In this document: one piece after another, positions 1-9,500 of the stretch | Layout of the letters: the number at the start of each line of letters is the position of its first letter | Numbering within the stretch: position 1 is the stretch's first letter | NCBI GenBank assembly: GCA_021804595.1 | Contig: JAJZHH010000008.1 | Span: forward strand, 10,562 to 43,052 | DNA: 32,491 nt | Direction of reading: 5' to 3' | Origin: Pseudomonadota bacterium | GTDB lineage: Bacteria; Pseudomonadota; Gammaproteobacteria; Burkholderiales; Burkholderiaceae_C | The notes under the pieces: generated by a model | What the model was told of the DNA's origin: nothing | Database searches by the model: none | The model's input: only the letters and a program-made list of their open reading frames with translations | Program-made: the position numbers and the translations under genes

Positions 1-36
1 GTCGGCAGCGTCAGTCGGCAGCGTCAGTCGGCGGCG
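1..36. repeat. 13-bp tandem repeat (about 2.7 copies), truncated at left edge
   Basis: gtcggcagcgtca gtcggcagcgtca gtcggcggcg; includes the ridA-family stop codon. Confidence 0.6.
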
Positions 37-383
37 ACCGCGGCCACCGCGACGACTTCGATGCGCCAGCGCGGATCGGCCAGCGCCGCCTGCACGGTGG
101 CGCGCGGCGGCGTGTTGGTCGGGTCGACCCAGGCGTCCCACACCGCGTTCATCGTGCCGATGTCGGCGATGTCGGCCAGATAGATCTGCACGCTGAGCAG
201 ATGCGACTTGCTGCTGCCGCATTCGCCGAGCAGGCGCTCGACGTGGCCGAGCACCTCGCGCGTCTGCGCTTCGATGCCGGCGTCGGGGTCGTGCTCGGCA
301 ACCTGGCCGGCCAGGCGCACGACGCCGTGGTGGATCGACGCTTCGCTGAGGCGGGCGCCGACGTGCAGTCGCTCGATGTTCAT
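24..383 (-). CDS. RidA family protein (reactive intermediate/imine deaminase)
   Basis: Translation [45 protein letters not shown]...[27 protein letters not shown]; RidA-type fold signature with conserved Arg in [10 protein letters not shown] is internal to the 24..935 ORF. Confidence 0.88.
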   Translation of the reverse strand: MNIERLHVGARLSEASIHHGVVRLAGQVAEHDPDAGIEAQTREVLGHVERLLGECGSSKSHLLSVQIYLADIADIGTMNAVWDAWVDPTNTPPRATVQAALADPRWRIEVVAVAAVAAD

Positions 384-427
384 CGGATCTCCTGGGGTTT
401 GCGGTGGGCCGGCTCTCGCGCCGGGAG

Positions 428-907
428 TCAGCGATCGAGCGGAATCAAGTGGGTGTCCTTGATCTCCTCCATCACGACGAAACTGTGCGACTCGGCGGCC
501 ACCGGCATGCGCTTGAGGATGTCGCCGATCAGGCCGCGGTATTCGCGCATGTCGCGCAAGCGGAATTTGACCAGATAGTCGAACGCGCCGGCGACCAGAT
601 GGCACTCGAGCACTTCGGGCATGTGCAGCAGCTCGCGACGCACGGCGTCGAACACGTCGGCCGACTTCGCCGCCAGCTTGATCTCGACGAACACCAGCAG
701 CCCCTTGCCCAGCGCGTCGGGCGCCAGCCGCGCGCCGTAGCCGGCGATCACGCCGGAGCGCTCCATGCGCTTGACGCGCTCGGCGCACGGCGACGTGCTG
801 AGGCCGACGCGAGACGCCAGCTCGGTCATCGTGATGCGTCCGTCGCGCTGCAGCACGTCGAGGATCTTGCGGTCGATGCGGTCGAGCTGATGTTTGTCGC
901 GGTCCAT
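428..907 (-). CDS. Lrp/AsnC family transcriptional regulator
   Basis: [49 protein letters not shown]: classic Lrp/AsnC HTH followed by RAM domain; divergent from dadA. Confidence 0.93.
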   Translation of the reverse strand: MDRDKHQLDRIDRKILDVLQRDGRITMTELASRVGLSTSPCAERVKRMERSGVIAGYGARLAPDALGKGLLVFVEIKLAAKSADVFDAVRRELLHMPEVLECHLVAGAFDYLVKFRLRDMREYRGLIGDILKRMPVAAESHSFVVMEEIKDTHLIPLDR

Positions 908-1024
908 CGCGCCTCCGGCGGGTCTGTCCGTGCAATCTTAACTGCGTCCAAGCTTCATTACGGAAAACTTCACTACATATTCAACGATACAGTTCGCACT
1001 TTCCTGCATTCTCGGGCGTTTCCC

Positions 1025-2317
1025 ATGAAGGTCATCGTTCTCGGCGCCGGCGTCGTCGGCGTCACCACCGCGTACGAACTGGCGCGCGCGGGCGCCGAAG
1101 TCACCGTGCTCGAGCGCCGCGGCGGCCCGGCGCTGGAGACCAGTTTCGCCAACGCCGGCCAGGTCTCGCCCGGCTACTCGACGCCGTGGGCCGCGCCGGG
1201 CATTCCGCTGAAGGCGCTGAAGTGGATGTTCCAGCGCCACGCACCGCTGGCCATCCGCCCCGACGGCACGCTGTGGCAGCTGCGCTGGATGGCGTCGATG
1301 CTGCGCAACTGCAGCGGCGCACGCTACGCGCAGAACAAGGAACGCATGATGCGCGTGGCCGAGTACAGCCGCGACCGCCTGCGCGAGCTGCGCGCCGAGA
1401 TCGGCATCGGCTACGAGCACCGCAGCGAAGGCACGCTGCAGCTGTTCCGCAGCCAGGCGCAGTTCGACGCCGCGCAGCGCGACATCGCGGTGCTCGAGCA
1501 GTGCGGCATCGCCTACGAGCTGCTGCGCGCCGACGAACTCGAGCGCGTCGAGCCGGCGCTGGGGCGCGCGCGCGACCGTCTGGTCGGCGGCCTGCGCCTG
1601 CCCGGCGACGAAACCGGCGACTGCCAGATGTTCACCTCGGCGCTGGCCCAGGCGGCCACCGCGCTCGGTGTCGACTTCCGCTACGCGCAGAACGTGGTGG
1701 GCTTCGAAGGCGACGCGCGCCGCGTCCACGGCGTGCGCCTGGCCGACCAGGTGCTGCGCGCCGACGCCGTCATCGTCGCGCTCGGCAGCTATTCGCGCGG
1801 CCTGCTCGAGCCGCTGGGCATCGACTTGCCGGTGTACCCGATCAAGGGTTATTCGCTGACCGTGCCGCTGGTCGACGAAGCGCTGGCGCCGCGCTCGACG
1901 GTGCTCGACGAGACCTACAAGATCGCGTTGACGCGTTTCGACCAGCGCATCCGTGTCGGCGGCATGGCCGAGATCGCCGGCTTCGACCTGCGCCTGAACC
2001 CGCGTCGGCGTGAAACGCTGGAGATGGTCACCCGCGACCTGTTCCCCGGCGGCGACCTGCCAGCCGCCGAGTTCTGGACCGGGCTGCGCCCGATGACCCC
2101 CGACGGCACGCCGGTGCTCGGCGCGGCCGGCCCGGCCAATCTGTACCTGAACACCGGCCACGGCACGCTGGGCTGGACCATGGCCTGCGGCTCGGCGCGC
2201 TACCTCAGCGACGTCGTGCTCGGCCGCCGCCCCGAGATCAGCGGCGACGGCCTCGGCATCGAGCGCTACCGCCGCGGCGCGCAGCAGCCGCGCCACGGCG
2301 CCGCGCAGCCGGCCTGA
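1025..2317 (+). CDS. dadA: D-amino acid dehydrogenase (FAD-dependent)
   Basis: [69 protein letters not shown]: DadA signature; C-term [14 protein letters not shown]...[16 protein letters not shown]. Confidence 0.95.
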   Translation: MKVIVLGAGVVGVTTAYELARAGAEVTVLERRGGPALETSFANAGQVSPGYSTPWAAPGIPLKALKWMFQRHAPLAIRPDGTLWQLRWMASMLRNCSGARYAQNKERMMRVAEYSRDRLRELRAEIGIGYEHRSEGTLQLFRSQAQFDAAQRDIAVLEQCGIAYELLRADELERVEPALGRARDRLVGGLRLPGDETGDCQMFTSALAQAATALGVDFRYAQNVVGFEGDARRVHGVRLADQVLRADAVIVALGSYSRGLLEPLGIDLPVYPIKGYSLTVPLVDEALAPRSTVLDETYKIALTRFDQRIRVGGMAEIAGFDLRLNPRRRETLEMVTRDLFPGGDLPAAEFWTGLRPMTPDGTPVLGAAGPANLYLNTGHGTLGWTMACGSARYLSDVVLGRRPEISGDGLGIERYRRGAQQPRHGAAQPA

Positions 2318-2324
2318 ACGCGGC

Positions 2325-2353
2325 GCGCGCGCCGACTCGACGTCGGCGCGCGC
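2325..2353. terminator. Stem-loop between convergent dadA and lysR
   Basis: 12-bp perfect inverted repeat GCGCGCGCCGAC-TCGAC-GTCGGCGCGCGC; no T-tract. Confidence 0.55.
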
Positions 2354-2366
2354 CTCAAGCCTCGCC

Positions 2367-3272
2367 TCAAGCCGCGCCGGACAGCGCCGCGTCGAGCATG
2401 TCGACGAAGGCGCGCGTCTTCGCCGGCATCAAGCGCCGCCCCGGGAACACGGCCCACGCCGGCGCCGCCGGCAGCTCCCACTCGGGCAACACCCTGAGCA
2501 GCTCAGCGCTGCGCAGCGCGTCGCGCGCGAACACGTCGGGCAAGGCGGCGATGCCGGCCCCGGCGCGAGCCAGCGCCTGCAGCAACTGCGGCGAGTTGGC
2601 CGCGATGCGCGCCGCGGGCGCGCCGCTCCAGCGCTGCGCGCCGCGTTGCAGGGTCCACGCCACCGGCTCGCGCTGACGGCCGAGCAGCAGCAGCGCCGCG
2701 TGGTCGGCAAGGTCCTCGGGCTGCTCCGGCATGCCGTGCTCGGCCAGGTAGGCCGGTGCCGCGTAAAGGCCGGCGGAGAACGCGGTCAGGCGGCGCGCCG
2801 CGAGCAGCGCATCGTCGGGCAGTTCGCCGACGCGCAAGGCCAGGTCATAACCCTCGCCGAGCAGGTCGATGCGCCGCGGCGACAGGTCGAGCTCCAGGTT
2901 CACGCCGGGATGCAGCGCGGTGAAGGCGGCGAGCATTTCAGTCAGCAACAGGCTGGCGACCTCGGCCGGCATCGACACGCGCAGACGGCCGACCGGACGC
3001 GCGCGGCGGTGCTCGCCCAGCGCGCGCGCGCCGTCGACTTCGTCGGCCAGCCCGCGCGCGTGCACCAGCAGCTCGGCGCCGAACTCGGTCAGCGCGAGCC
3101 GACGCGTCGTACGCAGCAGCAACCGCTCGCCCAGGCCTTCCTCGAGCACCGCGACGCGGCGCGACACCGTCGATTTGGGCAGCGCCAGCTGCGCGGCGGC
3201 CGCGCTGAAGCTCCCCAAGTCGACGACGCGGGCAAAGATCAGCAGATCGTCGGCGCCCCATTGTCCATTCAT
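2367..3272 (-). CDS. LysR family transcriptional regulator
   Basis: [65 protein letters not shown]: LysR HTH plus substrate-binding domain; upstream alternative start at 3290 (MGKIVP). Confidence 0.92.
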   Translation of the reverse strand: MNGQWGADDLLIFARVVDLGSFSAAAAQLALPKSTVSRRVAVLEEGLGERLLLRTTRRLALTEFGAELLVHARGLADEVDGARALGEHRRARPVGRLRVSMPAEVASLLLTEMLAAFTALHPGVNLELDLSPRRIDLLGEGYDLALRVGELPDDALLAARRLTAFSAGLYAAPAYLAEHGMPEQPEDLADHAALLLLGRQREPVAWTLQRGAQRWSGAPAARIAANSPQLLQALARAGAGIAALPDVFARDALRSAELLRVLPEWELPAAPAWAVFPGRRLMPAKTRAFVDMLDAALSGAA

Positions 3273-3360
3273 TGGAACAATCTTACCCAAAAAAGCGTCT
3301 TATTTTCCGATCCTGGAACGTCTAGAGTTTCATCCATACGAAATCCACCGGAGCCCCACG

Positions 3361-3960
3361 ATGAACATCCTGCAAGTCAACGCCAGCGCACGCGGCCAGG
3401 ACGCGAACTCGACACAGCTGGCCAACGCCATCGTCGAGCGACTGCGCGCGGCCCAGCCGCACGCCGCGCTGCGCGTGCGCGACCTCGGCAAGACGCCGCA
3501 TCCGGTGCTCGACGAGGCCGCGCTGGGCGCGCTGTTCACGCCAGCCGAGCAGCGCAGCGCCGAGCAGGCCGCACGCGTCGCGCTGGACGACGCGCTGATC
3601 GCCGAGCTGGCCGCCGCCGACGTCGTCGTGCTCGGCGTGCCGATGTACAACTTCGGCGTTCCGGTGCAGCTCAAGACCTGGATCGACGCGGTCGCGCGCA
3701 ACGGCGTGACCTTCCGCTACACCGAAAGCGGCCCGCAGGGCCTGCTCGGCGGCAAGACGGTGATCGTCGCGCTGGCGCGCGGCGGCCGCTATCGCGACAC
3801 GCCGGCCGACAGCCAGGTGCCCTACCTGAAGACCGTGCTCGGCTTCCTCGGCCTGAGCGACGTGCGCTTCGTTTACGCCGAGGGGCTGAACATGGGCGCC
3901 GAAGCCGCCGCCGCCGGCCACGCGCAGGCGCAGGCCGACATCGACGCGGCGCTGGCCTGA
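3361..3960 (+). CDS. azoR: FMN-dependent NADH-azoreductase
   Basis: [28 protein letters not shown]...[51 protein letters not shown]; AzoR/flavodoxin-like fold. Confidence 0.94.
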   Translation: MNILQVNASARGQDANSTQLANAIVERLRAAQPHAALRVRDLGKTPHPVLDEAALGALFTPAEQRSAEQAARVALDDALIAELAAADVVVLGVPMYNFGVPVQLKTWIDAVARNGVTFRYTESGPQGLLGGKTVIVALARGGRYRDTPADSQVPYLKTVLGFLGLSDVRFVYAEGLNMGAEAAAAGHAQAQADIDAALA

Positions 3961-3977
3961 GTGCGGAGGACACGACG

Positions 3978-4829
3978 ATGAACGAGACCCCCATCCGGCT
4001 GCGCGGCGTCGAGGCGCAGGTCGACGGCGTGCAGACGCGCGACGGCGCCGGCGTGCGGCTCACGCGCGTGCTCGGCGCGTCGCTGCAGCGCCGGCTCGAC
4101 CCCTTCCTGATGCTCGACGCCTTCGCCAGCGACGACCCCGACGACTACATCGCCGGCTTTCCCGACCACCCGCACCGCGGCTTCGAGACCATCACCTATA
4201 TGGTCGAGGGGCGCATGCTGCACCGCGACAGCGCCGGCCACGAAGGCCTGCTCGAAGCCGGCGGCATGCAGTGGATGACCGCAGGCCGCGGCGTCGTGCA
4301 CTCGGAGATCCCGCAGCAGGAAAGCGGCCGCATGGAAGGCTTCCAGCTGTGGCTGAATCTGCCGGCAGACGCGAAGATGTGCGCGCCGTGGTACCGCGAC
4401 TTCAGCGCCGCTGAACTGCCGCGGCTGCGCACCGCGCACGGCGTCGACGCCGTCGTGCTCGCCGGCCGCTGCGGCGACGTGGCCGGGGCGATCACGCGCG
4501 ACGCCACCGCGCCGCTGATCGTCGATCTGCACCTGGACGCCGGCGGCCGCTTCGAGCAGCCGCTGCCCGGCGCGCACAACGCACTGCTGTACGTTTACCG
4601 CGGCGAGGTCGAGATCGGCGGCCAGCGCGTCGCGCAGCGCACGATGGCGGTGTTCGACAACGACGGCGACGCCTTGCGCATCGACGCGCCGCAGGGGGCC
4701 CGCGCGCTGCTCGTCGCCGGACGCCCGCTGCGCGAGCCGATCGCGCAGTACGGACCGTTCGTGATGAACACCGAGCAGCAGATCTACCAGGCGGTCAACG
4801 ACTTCCGCGCCGGTCGGCTCGGGGGGTGA
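3978..4829 (+). CDS. Pirin family protein
   Basis: DHPHRGFETITYMVEGRMLHRDSAGHEGLLEAGGMQWMTAGRGVVHSEIP: bicupin pirin with HxH...H.E metal ligands present. Confidence 0.94.
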   Translation: MNETPIRLRGVEAQVDGVQTRDGAGVRLTRVLGASLQRRLDPFLMLDAFASDDPDDYIAGFPDHPHRGFETITYMVEGRMLHRDSAGHEGLLEAGGMQWMTAGRGVVHSEIPQQESGRMEGFQLWLNLPADAKMCAPWYRDFSAAELPRLRTAHGVDAVVLAGRCGDVAGAITRDATAPLIVDLHLDAGGRFEQPLPGAHNALLYVYRGEVEIGGQRVAQRTMAVFDNDGDALRIDAPQGARALLVAGRPLREPIAQYGPFVMNTEQQIYQAVNDFRAGRLGG

Positions 4830-4840
4830 GCCGGGACCAG

Positions 4841-4950
4841 CCGATGCGCCTGCGCGCATCGGCGCGCCCGGCGAACGGCCTGGGGCCTCCGGCCCCAGCC
4901 TCCCCTGAGCGCGGCTTCGGAGCGGCCGCGCGCCGCGCGCCGCGCTCAGG
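4841..4950. terminator. Three consecutive perfect hairpins between convergent pirin and GGDEF genes
   Basis: CCGATGCGC-CTGC-GCGCATCGG (4841-4862); CTGGGGCC-TCC-GGCCCCAG (4880-4898); CCTGAGCGCGGC-N23-GCCGCGCTCAGG (4904-4950, overlapping the GGDEF gene stop codon). Confidence 0.55.
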
Positions 4951-6169
4951 CCTCCGCCACCGGCGCCAGGCGCCAGAGGCGGGGCTGGCCGCGCACGCCG
5001 ACGCTGCGCGCGCGGCCGCCGGCCTTGGCCGCGTACATGCGACGGTCGGCGATTTCGACCTGGCTGCGCCAGTCCTGCGGCGAGTCGGCGCGGGCCTCGG
5101 CCACGCCGATGCTCGCGGTGACCGGCGAGCCGTCCGGGCGGCGACCAAGGCCGCTGGCGATGATGCGGTCGATCACCGCATCGGCCTCGTCGGCATCGGC
5201 CGTCGGCAGTACGACGACGAACTCCTCGCCGCCCCAGCGAATCACGCTGTCACCCTTGCGCACCGCCTTGGACAGCGCCTGCGCGGCCTCGCGCAGCACG
5301 CGGTCGCCAACGTCGTGGCCGAAGGTATCGTTGACCGACTTGAAGTGGTCGAGGTCGAAGAACAGCAGCGACAGCGCGCTGGCGTTGATCGCCGCCAGCC
5401 GGAACTGCAGGTCGAGCACGTCGATGCCGGCGCGCCGCGTCAACGCCCCGGTCAGCGTGTCGTAGCTGGCGCGCATCACCTGCGCCAGCATGTAGCGCAA
5501 CTGGCCCAGCGCCGACAGCAGCGCCACGCCGAGCAGCAGCACCAGCAGCCACAGCGTGGCGATCGCGTGCGGCAGCACCGAGGCCGGGTGAAAGTTCATG
5601 CCGGCCAGCGCGACCGCCAGCAGCGGCAACGCGTAGGCATGGAATTCGAGCGCGGTCAGCGGAAACAGCGCCAGTCCGGCGACGATCACGAACGGCAGCT
5701 GCGCGTAAAGCTGCGCCGCCGCCAGCGCCAGCCCCTGCAGCGCGTAGGCATGGATCCAGTGCGCGGTGGCCAGGTAGAACAGCGGCGTGATCGCAAGCAG
5801 CGCGCCGAGCAGCACGCGCGCGCGGCGCAGGTCGGGCGCGCCGCGCGCCAGCCAGGCCAGCCCGAGCAGCGCCAGCGCCGAGACCGCGCGCGTCGCCAGC
5901 AGTTCGTTCCACAGTCCACGCGGCAGCACCAGCAGGTCGACCAGCGCCCACGCCGGGACCAGCAGCGCGAACAGCGCGGCGAAGCCGAACACGCGGCGCT
6001 GGATCAGCGCGGCGCGATGGCGCGCGATCGCCGGGCCGTGGTGCCGCGCGGAAACCAGCTCGCCGAGCTGTTCGAAGGTGCCCAGGCCCAACGTTGCGCA
6101 AAACCGCGCCACCCCCCGGCGCAGCCGGTTCGCGCGCGCCGGCGCTCCGCTCGCATCGCGCTCTTGCAT
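4946..6169 (-). CDS. Membrane-anchored GGDEF diguanylate cyclase
   Basis: Multi-TM N-terminus (FGFAALFALLVPAWALVDLLVL... LWLLVLLLGVALLSALG) then DTLTGALTRRAGI...DLDHFKSVNDTFGHDVGDRVL...RKGDSVIRWGGEEFVVVLP (GGEEF active site with RxxD I-site). Start ATG 6169 with upstream AAGGAGCGG. Confidence 0.92.
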   Translation of the reverse strand: MQERDASGAPARANRLRRGVARFCATLGLGTFEQLGELVSARHHGPAIARHRAALIQRRVFGFAALFALLVPAWALVDLLVLPRGLWNELLATRAVSALALLGLAWLARGAPDLRRARVLLGALLAITPLFYLATAHWIHAYALQGLALAAAQLYAQLPFVIVAGLALFPLTALEFHAYALPLLAVALAGMNFHPASVLPHAIATLWLLVLLLGVALLSALGQLRYMLAQVMRASYDTLTGALTRRAGIDVLDLQFRLAAINASALSLLFFDLDHFKSVNDTFGHDVGDRVLREAAQALSKAVRKGDSVIRWGGEEFVVVLPTADADEADAVIDRIIASGLGRRPDGSPVTASIGVAEARADSPQDWRSQVEIADRRMYAAKAGGRARSVGVRGQPRLWRLAPVAEA

Positions 6170-6526
6170 CGATTCCGCTCCTTGTCTCAGCGCACCTGCT
6201 CGGCGATCAGCGCGATCCCTCGCGGCTCCTGCGCCGGCGCGTCGCGCCCCAGCTTGATCGCAGCGGCCGGGCCGGCGACGAGTTCGCGCGCGGCGGCTTG
6301 GGACCACAAAGCGTCGGATCGCATCGTGGCGCCATGATAGGCAAGGCAGCGCGCGATGCCGCGTCGGCGGGCGCGACCTGCACAACTCTTGCTCCAGGTC
6401 AATCGTCGGTGCCGGTGGGCGCCGCGCGGCGCCCGCTCAAGCTGTCGCTCCGCTATAACCGGTGCCGGTCGCGCGCGCGCACTGCCGGCGCTGCGCGGCC
6501 AGCCCGCCCGAGACCCTGTCGCTCCC

Positions 6527-9500
6527 GTGACCTTGCAACGACCGCTGCGCGCGCTGGCGCATTCAAGCCTGCTGGCGCTGGCGGCGCTGCTCGCGCCGTG
6601 GCTGGCCTTGACCGCGCTGGCCGCCGGCCTGCTGCGCCACGAGGCCGATGCCGTGCGCCGCGAAATCGACACCCGCGCCCGCACCCAGGCCATCGCACTG
6701 GCGCAGCTCGTCGCCGGCCGGCTCAATACCCAGTACCGCGAACTGCAGTTCGCCGGCGTGGCGCTGCTCGGCCTGCACGACGACCCGCGCCATCCGGACG
6801 CGAACACGGTGCGCACGCTGCGTGAGTTCGCCTCGCTGCACCCGAACCTGTACGCCTTCAATGTGCAAGGCGCCGACGGCAACACGATCATCTGGTCGAC
6901 CCATCCGCAAAGCGCGCGGCCGATCACCGCCGCCCGCGGCTTCACCGCGCTGACCGCGCAACCCGACTTCCTGCTCGGGCGCGAGCGCCTGGCCACCCGT
7001 GCGCTGCAATCCAACGCCTCGCACGGCTGGAGCAGCGGCCACGTGATCACGATGCGCGTGCGCGTGCGCGGTGCCGACGGCAGCACCCGCTACTTCGTCG
7101 GCTCGCCGTACCGCGTCGAAGATCTGCTGCAGACCGCCGCGCTGCGCGGCGCGCCGTGGCGCCTGCGCGTCGTCGACCGGCGCGACGGTGCAACGATCGG
7201 CCAGATCGACGCGCACGGTGTCGAATTCCGTCGCCGCGGCGGCGCCGCGGCCGACGCGCCGGGAGCCACGGTCGCGGTGCCGGGCTACCCGCTCGAAGTT
7301 CGCGCGAACGCCCCCGCCGCCTACGTCTCCGCGTTGCTGCGCCGGACGCTGACGCCGCTGGCATGGTGGTTCGGCGCACTGCTCGCGGTGCTCGGCGCAT
7401 CGAGTGCTTTCGTCGGCCTGCTGCTGCGCCGCCTGGCCGCGCGCAACGCCGCGCTGGCCCACGCGTCGACGCTGCTGCAGCGATCCGGCGAGCTGCAGTC
7501 CTTCCTGGCCCAGGTCAACCAGGCGGCGGCAAGGCTCGACGACGAAGCCGTCTTCCTCGATGAGCTGTGCCGGCGGGCGATCGACGACGGCCGCCTGGCG
7601 CTGGCTTTTGTCGGGCGACCACGAGCCGACGGCACGCTGGAGTTCGTCGCCGGCGCCGGGCAGACCGACTATCTCGACGGACTGCTGATCTCGATCGCGC
7701 CCGACCGCGCCGAAGGGCGCGGCCCGGCCGGCTGCGCCTGGCGTGACGGTCGCGCCTACTTCAACGCCAGCTTCGCGTCGGCGCCGCTGGTGCCATGGCG
7801 CGAACGCGCCGCGCGCTTCGGCCTGCAGGCCAGCGCCGCGCTGCCGATCCGGCGCGACGGCGCCAGCTGGGCGGTGCTGATCCTGTGCCGCGGCGACGAC
7901 GTCGCGTTCGACCCGCCGATGCAGCGCCTGCTGCTCGAGCTGGCCGACGACGTCGGCCACGGCCTCGAGCGCATCGCGCACCGCCAGCGCCTGCGGCTGC
8001 TCGACACCGCGGTGGCGGCACTGTCGGACGGGCTGACGATCGCCGACCCGCAGCACCGGCTGATCTTCGTCAACGCAGCGTTCACGACGATCACCGGCTA
8101 CCGCCGCGACGAAGTCCTCGGCCGCAGCGCCGCGCTGCTGCAGGGCCGCGGCAGCGACGCCGAAGTCGTCGCGCGCATCGGCCAGGCCTTGCGCGACGGC
8201 ATCCGCTTCGACGGCGAACTGCTGAACCGGCGCCGCGACGGCACGCCGTTCTGGAACCATCTGCACATCGACCCGGTGCGCAATGCGCAGGGCGACCTCA
8301 CCCACTACATCGGCATCCAGCACGACGCCAGCCGCGAGCGTGAAGCGCTCGATCTGCAGCAGGCGCTGCTGGCCAACGCGCAGTCGGGCATCCTCATCGC
8401 CCGCCACCGTGCCATCGTCGCGGCCAATTCGGCGATGGCCGAGATGCTCGGCTGCGCACCGGCCGAGCTGATCGGCCGCGAAGCTCGCCGGCTCTATGCC
8501 GACGACACCGAAGCGGCCCGCGTCGGCGCTGCCTACGCGACGCTGCGCGAACAACGCTGGGTTGCGCTGTCCGGCGTACGCCTGCGCCGCGCCGACGGCG
8601 CCGCGCCGCTGTGCGACCTGCACGGCCGCCTGCTGTCGGACGGCGAGACCTCGGTGTGGACCTTCATCGACGTCACCGAACGCGAAGCGCAGGCGCAGCG
8701 CCTGCAGCGCGCGCAGCGGGTGTACCGCGCGCTGCTGGCAGCGGCCGACGCGCTGCTGCAAAGCGCCAGCGACTCCGAAATGATCGAGCGGCTGTGCGCC
8801 AGCCTGCTCGACGGCACCGACTTCAGCGCGATCTGGCTGGTGCGACCCGACGCGCAAGGCGTGTTCGGCACACTCGGCCGCGCCAGCGCGACGGCTGCCG
8901 GACTGGCCTTTCTCGATGCGCTGCGCGTGTCGCTCGACGACCCGCGCGCGCTGGTCGCGCGGGCCTGGCGCGAGCAGTCGACGACGATCCATCTGGATCA
9001 TCCGGCCGCCCACGCAGGCACCGAGCACGCCGACGCGCTGCGCCGGCTGGACTGGAACTGCGCGCTGGCCACGCCGGTGCCGAGGGCGCAGCGACCCTGG
9101 GGCGTGCTGGCGTTCACATCGAACGCCGCCGGCGGCTTCGACGACGTCACGCGCGCGGCCTGCGAGCAGGTCGCCGCACTGCTCGGCCACGGCCTCGACG
9201 AAGTCGACCGCAAACACGCGCTGCAGGCCCTGCAAAGCGCCGAGAGCCAGCGCGCGCGCACCGATGCGCTGACCGGGCTGCCGAACCGGCTGGCGCTCGA
9301 CGAATACCTGCCCGGCGCGCTGGCGCGGGCCGAGCGACGGCAATCGGTGCTGGCCGTCGGCATGCTCGACCTCGACGACTTCAAGCCGGTCAACGACACC
9401 TTCGGCCACGCCGCCGGCGACGCGCTGCTGCGCGCCTTCGCCGACGCGCTGCGTGCCCGCCTGCGCCGCGGCGACTTCCTCGCCCGCGTCGGCGGCGACG

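Noticed and set aside
4826-6337. 503-aa + strand ORF opposite the diguanylate cyclase
   Set aside because: Shadow ORF rich in Gln/Arg repeats; the GGEEF protein is on the minus strand.
6356-6526. N-terminal extension of the GGDEF-EAL ORF from the ATG at 6356
   Set aside because: Arg-rich, non-hydrophobic and lacking similarity to anything; the GTG at 6527 precedes the TM helix directly. Not decisive without N-terminal data.
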